Notes under the pieces: model-generated | Seen by the model: the letters and a program-made list of their open reading frames with translations, nothing else | What the model was told of the DNA's origin: nothing | Database searches by the model: none | Program-made: the position numbers and the translations under genes | In this document: positions 28,266 to 40,002 of the stretch, one piece after another | Layout: each line of letters opens with the position of its first letter | Numbering within the stretch: position 1 is the stretch's first letter | Assembly (NCBI GenBank): GCA_034521225.1 | Contig: JAXHMR010000002.1 | Location: 1-64,000 of the forward strand | Origin: Woeseia sp034521225 | GTDB taxonomy: Bacteria; Pseudomonadota; Gammaproteobacteria; Steroidobacterales; Woeseiaceae | Direction of reading: 5' to 3' | Length of the DNA: 64,000 bases

Positions 28266-29979
28266 GTGGACGCACAGGCCGAACCGACAGGAGACTCCGT
28301 CTTGCGAGACGATGCGACGATTCGGGAAGGGATTGCCCGGCAGCGCCGTGGCGAATTCGACGCTGCCGCGGCCATCTATACGGGCATGCTCGAGCAGGAG
28401 CCGGATCACGCAATAGCGCTGCACTATCTCGGTTTGCTGAGGTTCCAGCAGGACCGGCTCGAGGAGGCCGAGCGACTGCTGGACCGGTCGTTGCGGCAGG
28501 ACCCCGGGAACGCGAATACCTGGAGCGATCTCGGCATGGTCCGCGTTCGGGCCGGCACGCCGGACCAGGCACTCGAGTGCTTTTCAAAAGCGCTTGGCAT
28601 CGCTCCAAACCATCCCGATGCGCTCAACAACATGGCGCAGGCACTATGCAAACTCGGCCGTTTCGATCAGGCACGGCCGCCGCTCGAGCGGCTGGTGACC
28701 CTGCAGCCTACCTCCGCTGCAGCACGCTACAGCCTTGCCGACGCACAGTACAAAAGCAACGAAATTACTGCCGCCATCGCGAATTTCCAGAAAGCGATCC
28801 GGCTGGCTCCGGACGATCGGCGCATCAGGCTCGGACTGGGCGAAGCCTGCGAGTCCGCTGGCCGTTTCAAGCAGGCAAAGATGCAGTACTTGAGCGTATT
28901 GCGTCGTGACCCGAAAAGCCCGCTGGCGCTCGCCAGGCTGTTGCAGTTGCGTGCGGGGGAAACCGATGCCGCGTGGGTCGAGCGCGCACGGTCACTCGCG
29001 GACGATCCGGACACGCCGGAGGAGGGCCGGATCCGCCTGAACATTGCCCTCGGTTACTACCACGATCGCCACCAGGAACATGCGGAAGCGTTTCGCCGAC
29101 TGCGCCTCGGATACGATGCCCAGGCGGTTCGCGAACCGTTCGATGCCGATGGCTATACGCGCGCCATCGACAGCCTTATCGAGGTGCTTGACGGCGAGTT
29201 TTACCAGTCGGCGCCCACATCTGGAAATCGACTCCGAACGGCCGATTTTTGTCGTTGGCATGCCGCGCTCCGGAACGACTCTCACGGAGCAGGTTCTGGC
29301 GAGCCGTTCCGCGTTGCGGCGGGTGGTGAGCTGTTCGCCGTGCTGAACGTCAGTTACCAGATTCGCGAGCTGTCCGCATACCCGGGAACCCTACCCGCAT
29401 GGCCTGCGCAAGATCGGCCGGATAGGACTTCGTCGGATGGCGCGGCGCTACCTCGCGCAGCTGGAACGTATATCCGCCAGTGCAGACAGGGTAACCGACA
29501 AGCTGCCGTTCAATTTCATGCACATCGGCGTGATCGCACTGCTGTTTCCGAACGCGCGCATCGTGCATTGCCGAAGCGCACCCGCTGGACAACTGCCTGT
29601 CCTGTTACTTTACGAGTTTCGCCGACCAGATCAGGTTTGCAAATCGACTGGATACGCTGGGCCGCTACTATCTCGACTACCATCGCCTGATGAGCCACTG
29701 GCACGCGGTCCTGCCGGTGAAAATCTTCGACCTGCAGTACGAGGCAATGGTTGACGATACAGCCGGCCAAATCCGGGCATTGCTTGATTACTGCGGTCTC
29801 GAATGGGAGGATGCATGCCTGTCATTCCATAAGACCGAACGCGGGGTCCGCACGCCAAGCCGCTGGCAGGTGCGGCAACCCATCTACACCGGCTCGGTAC
29901 AGCGCTGGCGGAACTATGCCGCGGAACTGGCGCCGCTCAAAAAATCCTCGCGCCGCTGCTCGAAGGCGCCGCAGAATGA
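28266..29979 (+). CDS. TPR-repeat sulfotransferase 2 (several frameshifts)
   Basis: Second TPR-sulfotransferase, about 570 residues. GTG start MDAQAEPTGDSVLRDDATIR, then about eight TPR-like units (AAAIYTGMLEQEPDHAIALHYLGLLRF, LLDRSLRQDPGNANTWSDLGMVR, CFSKALGIAPNHPDALNNMAQAL). The PAPS loop FVVGMPRSGTTLTEQVLASRS (about 29247-29310) is in another frame, followed by RYLAQLERISASADRVTDKLPFNFMHIG, NARIVHC, NCLSCYF-like sequence, YYLDYHRLMSHWHAVLP, IFDLQYEAMVDD and RQPIYTGSVQRWRNYAAELAPL. A missing A in the run at 29938-29944 hides the tail KILAPLLEGAAE, which ends in TGA 29977-29979. Breaks near 29215, 29330, 29580 and 29940. Codirectional with the TonB receptor, 77 bp after it. Homologous in layout to sulfotransferase 1. 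Confidence 0.82.
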
Positions 29980-31529
29980 AGACACCAGATCATCCGCCCG
30001 GGCGATCCGGGTCGCCGCCGACCGAGCAGATCTACTGAAATTCCGCCGGCGTTGATGTCTCCGCTCCGGGGTGCGGACGGAATGCCGTGCCGCGCCCTGA
30101 TCTCGGCCTCGGCCCCGCCAACGAGGCCGCGCCCAAGGTCCAGTGCCCTCCCGCGCGCGCGCTGATGACTGTATAGCGTAAGCAGCTCGCGCCCAAGCGC
30201 CGGATCTGCGTCGTAAAGCAGCGCGGCGATTTTTTCGATGCGCGGCTGCTGACCGAGCAAGCCGGCCTCGAACGCTGTCAGGGTGGCTTGCACCCGCTCC
30301 AGCTGCTCTTCGGGAAAGGCACACGTGTAGTACATCAGCCGCTTGAAGAGACGGCCGGCAAATTCCGTGGCCTCGCGCAACTGGAAATCCGGATTGATGA
30401 ATGTGGCCGCTGCATTTTCGGTGAGATAGCGGTGCTGACCGTATTCGGGGAGTACCTCCGTTACCCCGATCCACCAGGGCAGGAAAGGCGCCGTCACCGA
30501 GCCGGTTGGCGCGACCCACAGCAACGCGAGGTCCGCGTGTGGCAGGTCGCGCCGCAAATGGGCGACCTGGCCATACCCGGCATGATCGTCCGCAATGCGC
30601 GGGTCGCGCACCAGCGCCATCATGTCCGCGACGCTCACCGGTGCCATGGCGCGGAGTTCTGCTTCGAGCGTGGCCGGCGACACGTACTTGGTACCCGGCG
30701 AGCGCATAATGCCGCCAAGGCCGTAGATTTTGTCGACGTTAAAGGGCTGTCCGGCATCCGGGTTGTACCAACCCTGCTCAACGGCAAAAGAGATCAGGTT
30801 CTCTGATCCCATGAAATCGGGGCTCGTCGCGTAGTCGTGCGGCACGTCGCCGATGTAGCCGGGATAGTTGACGCGCACCTCGTCCGGCCCCAGGCGCTCA
30901 GCAGCCCACAAGCCCTGACCGCCCGCGAACTGGATTACGACCCAGCCTTCGAGTGGATCAGCAATCAGATGGGAGTTGCCACCGTATGTCGTATAGCCGT
31001 ACGTGTCGATCAATTCGCCCAGAATCTCGACGGCGTGGCGGGCAGTACGCGCGCGCTCAAGCGCAATGCGCGCCAGATCACTGTAATTGGGGCCGGTCTG
31101 GTCCGGCGGAGTCATGTCTACCAGTTCTTCGCGCGAAGGAGAGCCGCACGTCGCGCACCGCTACCTGGTGCTCGTTGAGCCCGCCATTCGTCAGCGGCGC
31201 GGGAAAACCCGCGTAGCTACTGTAATTCATCGTTATATAGCGCAGCGTCTCAGCGCTCTGCGGTATCGTCGACAGCCGCGCCGGCAGTCGCGCTTGTTCG
31301 GTTGCACCCACGGTAATTTGCGATCCGGGTGCATGGCTGCGACGGGGGACGATTTCGAGCCAGTGGCTCGATGGTTCCTCTCCTGTGCCGCCCAACAGGA
31401 CGCTGCCGTCGGCCGTGAGATTTCGTCCCACATAGTGAGCGTCAGCTTCGCTGCTGCGGTGGTCGACAGCAACGACAGGGCAACAGCCGTTAAGACGGCG
31501 CAGTCGCACGCCAGATTCCTGCGGGTCAT
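29937..31529 (-). CDS. C69-family (PepD-like) dipeptidase, secreted (frameshifts)
   Basis: Ntn-hydrolase dipeptidase of the PF03577 type. Signal peptide MTRRNLACDCAVLTAVALSLLSTTAAA (ATG 31529). The mature domain reads YVGRNLTADGSVLLGGTGEEPSSHWLEIVPR, then YINMFYS-like YITMNYSSYAGFPAPLTNGGLNEHQVAVRDV, NYSDLARIALERARTARHAVEIL, YGGNSHLIADPLEGWVVIQFAGG and GDINAGGISVDLLGR near the end. Breaks near 31460 and 31110. The N-terminal nucleophile Cys expected just before TxxYVG is not visible because the first break falls there. About 530 residues. Convergent with sulfotransferase 2, overlapping its last 43 bp as annotated; the true stop could be slightly earlier. May process peptides in the periplasm. 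Confidence 0.78.
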
Positions 31530-31607
31530 ATCACTCTCCAGTAGAGTCAGACCCAAGTTTAACCGATCGAGGTTGATACTGCGGCCAGGCTAATATCGGT
31601 TCGACCC

Positions 31608-31814
31608 TTAAAAGACGTTTTCGCAGTGGCAGATTTTGTCACTGTCAGAATCACCGAGCCGCGACGGTTTGCGGTCGTAGCAAACCAGCACTTCCTGCAT
31701 CACGCAGCGTGGAATTTCGTTCGCGGGCGGTGTGCCGGCGGAACTGGCGCAGCCGGCCAGCAGCAGGGCGGCTGGGACGCTGACACATCGTCGGATTGTA
31801 CGCATCATGATCAT
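31608..31814 (-). CDS. small lipoprotein of unknown function
   Basis: 68 residues: MIMMRTIRRCVSVPAALLLAGCASSAG shows a basic N-region, hydrophobic stretch and lipobox (LLAGC), so it is probably a lipidated envelope protein. The mature part is short and Cys-rich (RCVMQEVLVCYD...KICHCENVF). No family recognised. Starts at codon 3 or 4 (other Met codons) are equally possible. Downstream of msrQ on the same strand, with an 85-bp gap. Confidence 0.6.
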   Translation of the reverse strand: MIMMRTIRRCVSVPAALLLAGCASSAGTPPANEIPRCVMQEVLVCYDRKPSRLGDSDSDKICHCENVF

Positions 31815-31899
31815 TGTGACTCTCCTGCATCAGGCCGCCGGTTGTTACAGCCTTCGCTACGGGTTTGGACAGTGCCGGAGCCGGAACTGTTCCGTATCG

Positions 31900-32544
31900 C
31901 TACGGGGTACCGCCGGCCCGCGCCGCCTGCCGGGTGACTGTCCTTGAGACCTTGCGGCGTGAATGCCAGACGCGGTAGCCAAGGAGGACGCCGAGTATCA
32001 CTGCATATATAAGTGGTTCGCGAATGTCGAGCTTGACCTGCCACCAGTAGTGCCAGACGCCCAGTATGCCGACGATATAGACGCTGTAGTGCAGTTGCTG
32101 CCAGCGCCGGCCCAGGCGGCGGCGCATCGCCGCGGTTGAGGTTGCCGCCATTGCGGTGAGGAGCAGCAGCGCGGCGAAACCGATCGTGATGAACGGCCGT
32201 TCGACAATATCCTCCGTAATGGCTGACCATCGCAGCGACTGGTCCAGCAGCAGCCAGACCAGGAAGTGCATGAACACGTAAAAGAAAGCGAACAGCCCCA
32301 GCATGCGCCGGAATCGCGCGAGCGGGTTCCAGCCGGTGATTCTCCGCAGCGGCGTTACGGCGAGCGCAACCAGGATAAAGCGCAGCGCCCAGTTGCCGAA
32401 ACGATCCTGGATTTCCTCAACCGGGTTTGCGCCGAGGCTGCCGGTTACGCCCAGCGTATCGCCGGCAATCAGTAATGCCGGTATCAAACACGCCAGAAAG
32501 ACGACGGGTTTCCAAATGAGGCGAATCTGCGTTGTGACCGTCAC
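31900..32544 (-). CDS. msrQ: heme-binding membrane subunit MsrQ
   Basis: Six-helix integral membrane cytochrome b (ferric-reductase-like domain) that feeds quinol-derived electrons to MsrP for repair of oxidised methionines in the periplasm. 214 residues. Landmarks: ANPVEEIQDRFGNWALRFILVALAVTPLRR, LARFRRMLGLFAFFYVFMHFLVWLLLDQ (heme His) and WQQLHYSVYIVGILGVWHYWWQVK (heme His residues). Located 15 bp downstream of msrP, as in most proteobacteria. Confidence 0.94.
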   Translation of the reverse strand: MTVTTQIRLIWKPVVFLACLIPALLIAGDTLGVTGSLGANPVEEIQDRFGNWALRFILVALAVTPLRRITGWNPLARFRRMLGLFAFFYVFMHFLVWLLLDQSLRWSAITEDIVERPFITIGFAALLLLTAMAATSTAAMRRRLGRRWQQLHYSVYIVGILGVWHYWWQVKLDIREPLIYAVILGVLLGYRVWHSRRKVSRTVTRQAARAGGTP

Positions 32545-32558
32545 TCGATTCTGCTGCG

Positions 32559-33518
32559 TCAGAAATTTCGCTGCAGGTCGAGGCCCTGGTACAACTGCGC
32601 CACCTCCTCGCCGTAGCCGTTGAACATCAGTGTCTCCTGCTTCCCGGCAAACAGGCCCGCGCCAATACGCCGTTCACGCGCCTGGCTCCAGCGAGGATGA
32701 TCGACGTTCGGATTGACGTTGGCGTAGAACCCGTATTCGTAAGGGGCGGCAAGATTCCAGCTCGTGGCCGGCATCGTCTCGGTGAATTCGATGCGGACGA
32801 TACTCTTGATACTTTTGAAGCCGTATTTCCACGGCACGACGAGCCGCAACGGCGCACCGTTCTGGTTGGGCAGCACTTCGCCGTACAGTCCGACGGCCAG
32901 CAGGGACAGCGGGTGCATTGCCTCGGCAATTGTCAGGCCTTCCTCGTAGGGCCACTGCAGTACCCTCGCGCGCTGGCCGGGCATGCGCGACGGGTCGTAG
33001 AGCGTTACGAAGCGCACAAACTTTGCGTTGGACGTCGGCGCGAACTGCAGCAGCACATCCTTAAGCGGGATGCCGACCCAGGGAATGACCATTGACCAGG
33101 CTTCGACACAGCGTAAACGATAGATGCGCTCCTCGAGCGAATAAGGCCGGACGAAGTCCTCAAGCAGGAATGTGCCGGTCTTCTCCGCGTGCCCGGCAAC
33201 CTCGATCGTCCAGGGTCGCGGCTCGAAGTCCCGGGCATTTTCCGACGGATCCGTCTTGCCGGTACCGAATTCATAGAAATTGTTGTACGTCGTGACGTCT
33301 TCGTAGCTGTTGGGTGTTTCTGTTGTGCTGAAGGGACTCTTTGCGACGTCGTCAAATTTCCTGTCCGCCCCAAGCGGAATGGTCGCCGCCATCGCCGGCC
33401 CTGCCAGCAGCGCGCCACCGGCCAGCAGGCTCCGCTGCATGAAGGCACGGCGGTCCAGGTAATGATCGCGGCTCGTAATTTCAGATGGGCGTATGTTGGT
33501 GGCGCGGCGTATCAGCAC
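32559..33518 (-). CDS. msrP: periplasmic methionine sulfoxide reductase catalytic subunit MsrP
   Basis: Molybdopterin-containing reductase exported by Tat. GTG start 33518 (VLIRRATNIRPSEITSRDHYLD) with the twin-arginine signal DRRAFMQRSLLAGGALLAG. The catalytic domain has YNNFYEFGTGKTDPSENA, EERIYRLRCVEAWSMVIPWVG (Mo-ligand Cys), TLYDPSRMPGQ, AMHPLSLLAVGLYGEVLPNQNGAPLRLVVPWKYGFKSIKSI, NLAAPYEYGFYANVNPNVDHPRWSQARERRIG and the terminal GYGEEVAQLYQGLDLQRNF. About 319 residues. Depends on the MoeA pathway. The frame stays open upstream to 33752, but homology begins at the GTG. Confidence 0.95.
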   Translation of the reverse strand: MLIRRATNIRPSEITSRDHYLDRRAFMQRSLLAGGALLAGPAMAATIPLGADRKFDDVAKSPFSTTETPNSYEDVTTYNNFYEFGTGKTDPSENARDFEPRPWTIEVAGHAEKTGTFLLEDFVRPYSLEERIYRLRCVEAWSMVIPWVGIPLKDVLLQFAPTSNAKFVRFVTLYDPSRMPGQRARVLQWPYEEGLTIAEAMHPLSLLAVGLYGEVLPNQNGAPLRLVVPWKYGFKSIKSIVRIEFTETMPATSWNLAAPYEYGFYANVNPNVDHPRWSQARERRIGAGLFAGKQETLMFNGYGEEVAQLYQGLDLQRNF

Positions 33519-33834
33519 GTTGTGTCCCCTGTAATGGCAGTAACCGTTCAGTAGACCGTAGGCTCGCTGCATTATTACCGGAGAATTGTATTGATATGTT
33601 TCGGCCCGGTGCAATTGCCAGCGAAGCGCCGATTCTGTCGCCAAAAACACGCAAAGTCCGGAAAATTCGGCGAAAAGTCCGCTCTCTCGTTGCGCTGTTT
33701 CGCCCGCTGGTGTGCAACCTTTTGCCTCGCCTCCCGGTCCAACCTTCAACACGCGGCACGGAACGGGAGATTGAATTGCCCTCCGCCGCCCTCATTTCTG
33801 TTTCATGGATTGTTCCGGAGGACAACAGAACGCG

Positions 33835-34557
33835 ATGATCAGTCATGACGTAACCAGCCTGTCGGAGGGCAACGATGCCGTTGCAGCGGCGACGCTGCGC
33901 GTCAATGTTATAGCCGACCTTGTTTGCCCGTGGTCGTACGTCGGCAAGCGCCGCCTCGAAAAGGCGCTCGCGGCCGTACGCGGACCCAGTATCGTCAACT
34001 GGACGCCGTTCCAGTTGAATCCCGACATGCCGCTCGCCGGGATGGGCATGGAAGAGTACCTGTCGAGCCGATTCGGTACCGTTGACGCGATCCGGCCCGG
34101 CCTTGACGAACTGACGCGCGTTGGTGCCGGTGAAGGCGTCAATTTCCGATTTGATCGCGTATCGCGCGTCCCGAATACGCTCAATGCGCACCGCATGGTT
34201 ATGTACGCGGAGTCGCAGGGCGTTGCCACGACGGAAATCACCGAGAGCCTGATGAAGGGCTTTTTTACCGACGGGCTCGATATCTCGGATCGCGATGTGC
34301 TGCTCGGCGTCGGCCGCTCGCACGCGCTCGAGCAGAAGGACCTGATCCGCATGCTGGACGACGATGAATCGCTGAACCGGGTGCGCGCCAGTGAAGCCCG
34401 CGTGCGCCGCAGCGGTGTCACCGGCGTGCCTGACTTTCTGGTCAACGACCGCTTGTTTGTCGTCGGCGCCCAGCCGTCGGATGCACTGGTCGACGTGTTT
34501 GACCGTGCAATGTTCGGTGCCGAGAGTGATTTGCCGCTTGAGGGTTCCGTGCATTGA
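33835..34557 (+). CDS. DsbA-family oxidoreductase (FrnE-like)
   Basis: 240-residue cytoplasmic thioredoxin-fold protein of the FrnE/2-hydroxychromene-2-carboxylate isomerase group, related to polyketide and disulfide isomerases. LRVNVIADLVCPWSYVGKRRLEKAL carries the redox motif as CPWS, so the usual second Cys is Ser. NAHRMVMYAESQG, ESLMKGFFTDGLDISDRDVLL and SGVTGVPDFLVNDRLFVVGAQPSDALVDVFDRA (cis-Pro GVP) are diagnostic. ATG 33835 is preceded by CGGAGGA. The 316-bp gap upstream (from msrP) shows no gene. Downstream lies a repeat cluster. Confidence 0.88.
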   Translation: MISHDVTSLSEGNDAVAAATLRVNVIADLVCPWSYVGKRRLEKALAAVRGPSIVNWTPFQLNPDMPLAGMGMEEYLSSRFGTVDAIRPGLDELTRVGAGEGVNFRFDRVSRVPNTLNAHRMVMYAESQGVATTEITESLMKGFFTDGLDISDRDVLLGVGRSHALEQKDLIRMLDDDESLNRVRASEARVRRSGVTGVPDFLVNDRLFVVGAQPSDALVDVFDRAMFGAESDLPLEGSVH

Positions 34558-34572
34558 CGGGTTGATGGCCGG

Positions 34573-34858
34573 GTGTGCGAGGTCGCCACCGTCGTTGCGA
34601 GCCGCGGAGCGGCGTGGCAATCTCGCACCGTTTGGCAGAGTCATTATCCGTGCGAGGTCGCCACGTCGCTGCGCTCCTCGTTGCGAGGCCGCCGCAGGCG
34701 GTCGTCGGCGATCTCGCACCGTTTGGCAGAGTCATTATCTGTGCGAGGTCGCCACGTCGCTGCGCTCCTCGCGATGACGGGGGGGGCGAGGTCGCCACGT
34801 CGCTGCGCTCCTCGCGATGACGGGGGGGCGAGGGTGCCGCATCGCTCTGCTCCTAGCG
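34573..34858. repeat. cluster of short interspersed palindromic repeats
   Basis: Intergenic array of two interleaved units. Unit one (GCGAGGTCGCCACGTCGCTG then CGCTCCTCGCGATGACGGG) occurs about four times with G-runs of varying length. Unit two (CTCGCACCGTTTGGCAGAGT followed by CATTATC) occurs at about 34623 and 34717. Each unit contains inverted GCGA/TCGC arms. The same unit-two block reappears in the cluster at 51.3-51.5 kb. Overlaps the end of the epoxide-hydrolase-like gene by a few bases. No coding content. Confidence 0.85.
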
Positions 34859-35809
34859 ATGAATGCGTGACAACCATGCCAGCATCAGCCGGTTGGTCGT
34901 ATCGGGCTGTTCCTGTTGGGTCCAGTGGCCGCAGCCATCGATCATGTGCACTTCGAGGTCGGGTACATGCGGCCGCATTGCCTCGATTTGCTGCTCTGAC
35001 ACGACGACGTCATCGGTCGCCCCGATAAACAGGCTTGGCACGCGTACCTCCTGCTCAATACCTGCACTGTCGCGCCAGTTGTCGCTCCAGTTGCGGTACC
35101 AGTTGATCGGGCCGGTAAATCCTCCGGCCGCGAACGCGTCCGCGTAGTAATCAAGTTCCGTGCTGTCGAGCAATGGCTCGCCGCCCGGGTCATCGCGAGC
35201 CATCGTTGCCAGCAAACTGATGACACGGCGTTCTGGTGGCAGATGGTTGAACTGCGACCGCGTAACCTGGCCGCGGCGCATCATGTTGTTGATGAATCGC
35301 CGCGGATCGCTGGCGAAGCACTTGTCGGCTTCATCAGAGTCCTGGAAATTGACGATATAGAAATCGTTCCCCAGCCGTTCGCGCATCAGGCTGACCGGCT
35401 CCCGTGCACCGCGAGGCAGGAACGGAATATTCAGGCAGATCACGCCGTGAACGCGGTCCGGGTGTACCAGCGCGAGCTGCCAGGCCAGCAAGGCGCCCCA
35501 GTCGTGGCCGACGAACACTGCCTGGCTGATGCCGAACGCGTCGAGCAGGCCGGTGATGTCGCCCAGCAGCCGATCCATGCGGTAATCGCCAACGGCAGAC
35601 GGTTTGTCGGTCGCGCCATAACCGCGCAGGTCCGGGGCGATGGCCCAATAGCCGGCCGCTGAAAGTGCAGGCAGCTGGTGGCGCCATGAAAAGGCCAGTT
35701 CAGGGAAACCGTGCAGCAGCACGACGGGCGGGCCCTTGCCTGCCTGGTAGACGGCCATGCGGAGGTTATTGCTCTGTATGTACCCCGGTTTTGGAAAAGA
35801 GTGCGGCAT
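34853..35809 (-). CDS. alpha/beta hydrolase, epoxide-hydrolase-like
   Basis: 318 residues from ATG 35809 (MPHSFPKPGYIQSNNLRMAV). Oxyanion HGFPE motif: VVLLHGFPELAFSWRHQLPAL. Nucleophile elbow VFVGHDWGALLAW, with Asp in GHDWG as in epoxide hydrolases and haloalkane dehalogenases. PDLRGYGATDKP and the charge-relay His in IDGCGHWTQQEQPD complete the pattern. The lid region contains INWYRNW (Tyr typical of epoxide hydrolases). Substrate unknown. Divergent from the T-box/ileS unit; its end meets the repeat cluster. Confidence 0.88.
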   Translation of the reverse strand: MPHSFPKPGYIQSNNLRMAVYQAGKGPPVVLLHGFPELAFSWRHQLPALSAAGYWAIAPDLRGYGATDKPSAVGDYRMDRLLGDITGLLDAFGISQAVFVGHDWGALLAWQLALVHPDRVHGVICLNIPFLPRGAREPVSLMRERLGNDFYIVNFQDSDEADKCFASDPRRFINNMMRRGQVTRSQFNHLPPERRVISLLATMARDDPGGEPLLDSTELDYYADAFAAGGFTGPINWYRNWSDNWRDSAGIEQEVRVPSLFIGATDDVVVSEQQIEAMRPHVPDLEVHMIDGCGHWTQQEQPDTTNRLMLAWLSRIHR

Positions 35810-35875
35810 AAGACCTCGGCATGTTCGCGAACAAGTGCTTGAATTTTTCTCAATTGACCGATAGTTTCCCAAGGA

Positions 35876-36126
35876 AGACGCTGATGGGGAAGAGTAGGCG
35901 GCAGGAGCAGGTGCGAGCGACCGGGGGACGGTGGAAGCCCCGGACCGGCCACCGCTGAAAATCACCCCGGAGTCGCTGCCCGAAACGCGCTGTGCGCGAA
36001 GTAGATGCAGCCGGCCGGCCCCCGAAACCGGGCACAACGAGGCGAGGGCGGCTGCCCTCGCGAACCGGGTGGTACCGCGATGGTTTTCTGATCGCCCCGG
36101 ACGCACATTGCGTCCGGGGCGTTTTT
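35876..36126 (+). promoter_or_regulatory. T-box riboswitch (tRNA-Ile sensing leader of ileS)
   Basis: Transcribed leader with the T-box hallmarks in order. Stem I base has GATGGGGAAGAGTAGG (AGTA motif at 35893-35896). The distal part is AGCGACCGGGGGACGGTGGA. The specifier loop reads CTGAAAATCACC, with codon ATC (Ile, 35961-35963) followed by A. The lower stem closes GGGG (35886-35889) with CCCC (35965-35968). The T-box proper, GGGTGGTACCGCG (36067-36079), carries the TGGNACCGCG sequence that pairs with the tRNA acceptor end. CCGGG at 36065-36069 can pair with CCCGG at 36096-36100 to form the antiterminator, excluding the downstream terminator. Uncharged tRNA-Ile would allow ileS transcription. 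Strong match; the transcript start is not determined. Confidence 0.95.
36094..36126 (+). terminator. T-box-controlled intrinsic terminator
   Basis: Perfect 12-bp stem GCCCCGGACGCA / TGCGTCCGGGGC with loop CAT, followed by G and five T residues. Its 5' arm overlaps the sequence needed for the antiterminator. 19 bp before the ileS ATG. Confidence 0.95.
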
Positions 36127-36144
36127 GTATTGAGTAGCGAGATT

Positions 36145-39279
<3,135 letters not shown>

Positions 39280-39517
39280 TTGCGCCAAACTACAGGCCTC
39301 CGGCGACGACAAAGTACCGCCTGGTTGATCAGTACTTGCGGATGGTTCGGGTCATTTGTTATAAGAATTGGGCGCAGGTACCTGATTGACCGAGTGTGCA
39401 GACGGAACTGGCCCGGCATGGCCGCGGACCGCATGAGGCGGTCGACTCGCAAGCGTAAAAAGCCGCAGTGCGGAAAAGATCAAGCGGCAATTTGATAATA
39501 ATAGCGCTGGAGTGCAG

Positions 39518-39886
39518 ATGTCCCATGTTAAGAGTTTTTCGGCCGCACTTTCAGTGCTGGCCCGGCACGGCCATATAAAACAACGACTTGTAGAGGCCTT
39601 TGAGAACCATCTGAGCGATATTGACGAAGACGAGCTGCCCATTCCAATGAAGCAGCCGTTCGCCGACTTGAAGCGCCTGATGCACAACGTCGCGCCGCTG
39701 AACGGCGAGGGGCCAATCTATGCCTCCGTGCGCAAGATGTCAGTCGACGAAGCCGACCGCTGTGCGCAGCTGATGGTCGACCTGTTCGGTGCCATCATGC
39801 AGCACGGCGACAGCGGGCAGGCGCCGCTGCCGCTGGACAACGCCGACCAGGTACAGGTGCCGCCGTTTCTGGTCAAGTCGGGGTAA
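39518..39886 (+). CDS. conserved-looking hypothetical protein
   Basis: 122 residues from ATG 39518 (MSHVKSFSAALSVLARHGHI) with CTGGAG a few bases upstream; a GTG at 39512 is also in frame. Helical and acidic: ENHLSDIDEDELPIPMKQPFADLKRLMHNVAPLNGEGPIYASVRKM, then a second helical block ending LDNADQVQVPPFLVKSG. No signal peptide, membrane segment or known motif. Stands alone between ileS (238-bp gap, otherwise empty) and murI. Codon use resembles its neighbours, so I believe it is real. Confidence 0.6.
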   Translation: MSHVKSFSAALSVLARHGHIKQRLVEAFENHLSDIDEDELPIPMKQPFADLKRLMHNVAPLNGEGPIYASVRKMSVDEADRCAQLMVDLFGAIMQHGDSGQAPLPLDNADQVQVPPFLVKSG

Positions 39887-40002
39887 GTCTCGGGCGGCCG
39901 GTGCATGGGCACCGGCATCCGGCCAGCACTTGCCGCGCTGTCGCAGGATACGTGGCAGCCAGCTGCTGCTGAACATAGCGCGTCCACTGTCCCGGCGGGT
40001 CC

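Noticed and set aside
23026..29979. Region as decaying pseudogenes
   Set aside because: Frameshifts are single-base, protein motifs remain intact in alternate frames, and equally damaged genes elsewhere (rho, accC) are essential.
34573..34858. Small ORFs translating repeats (for example VIARSAATWRPRTDNDSA-type)
   Set aside because: Products are repeat translations in several frames with no ribosome binding sites; treated as non-coding.
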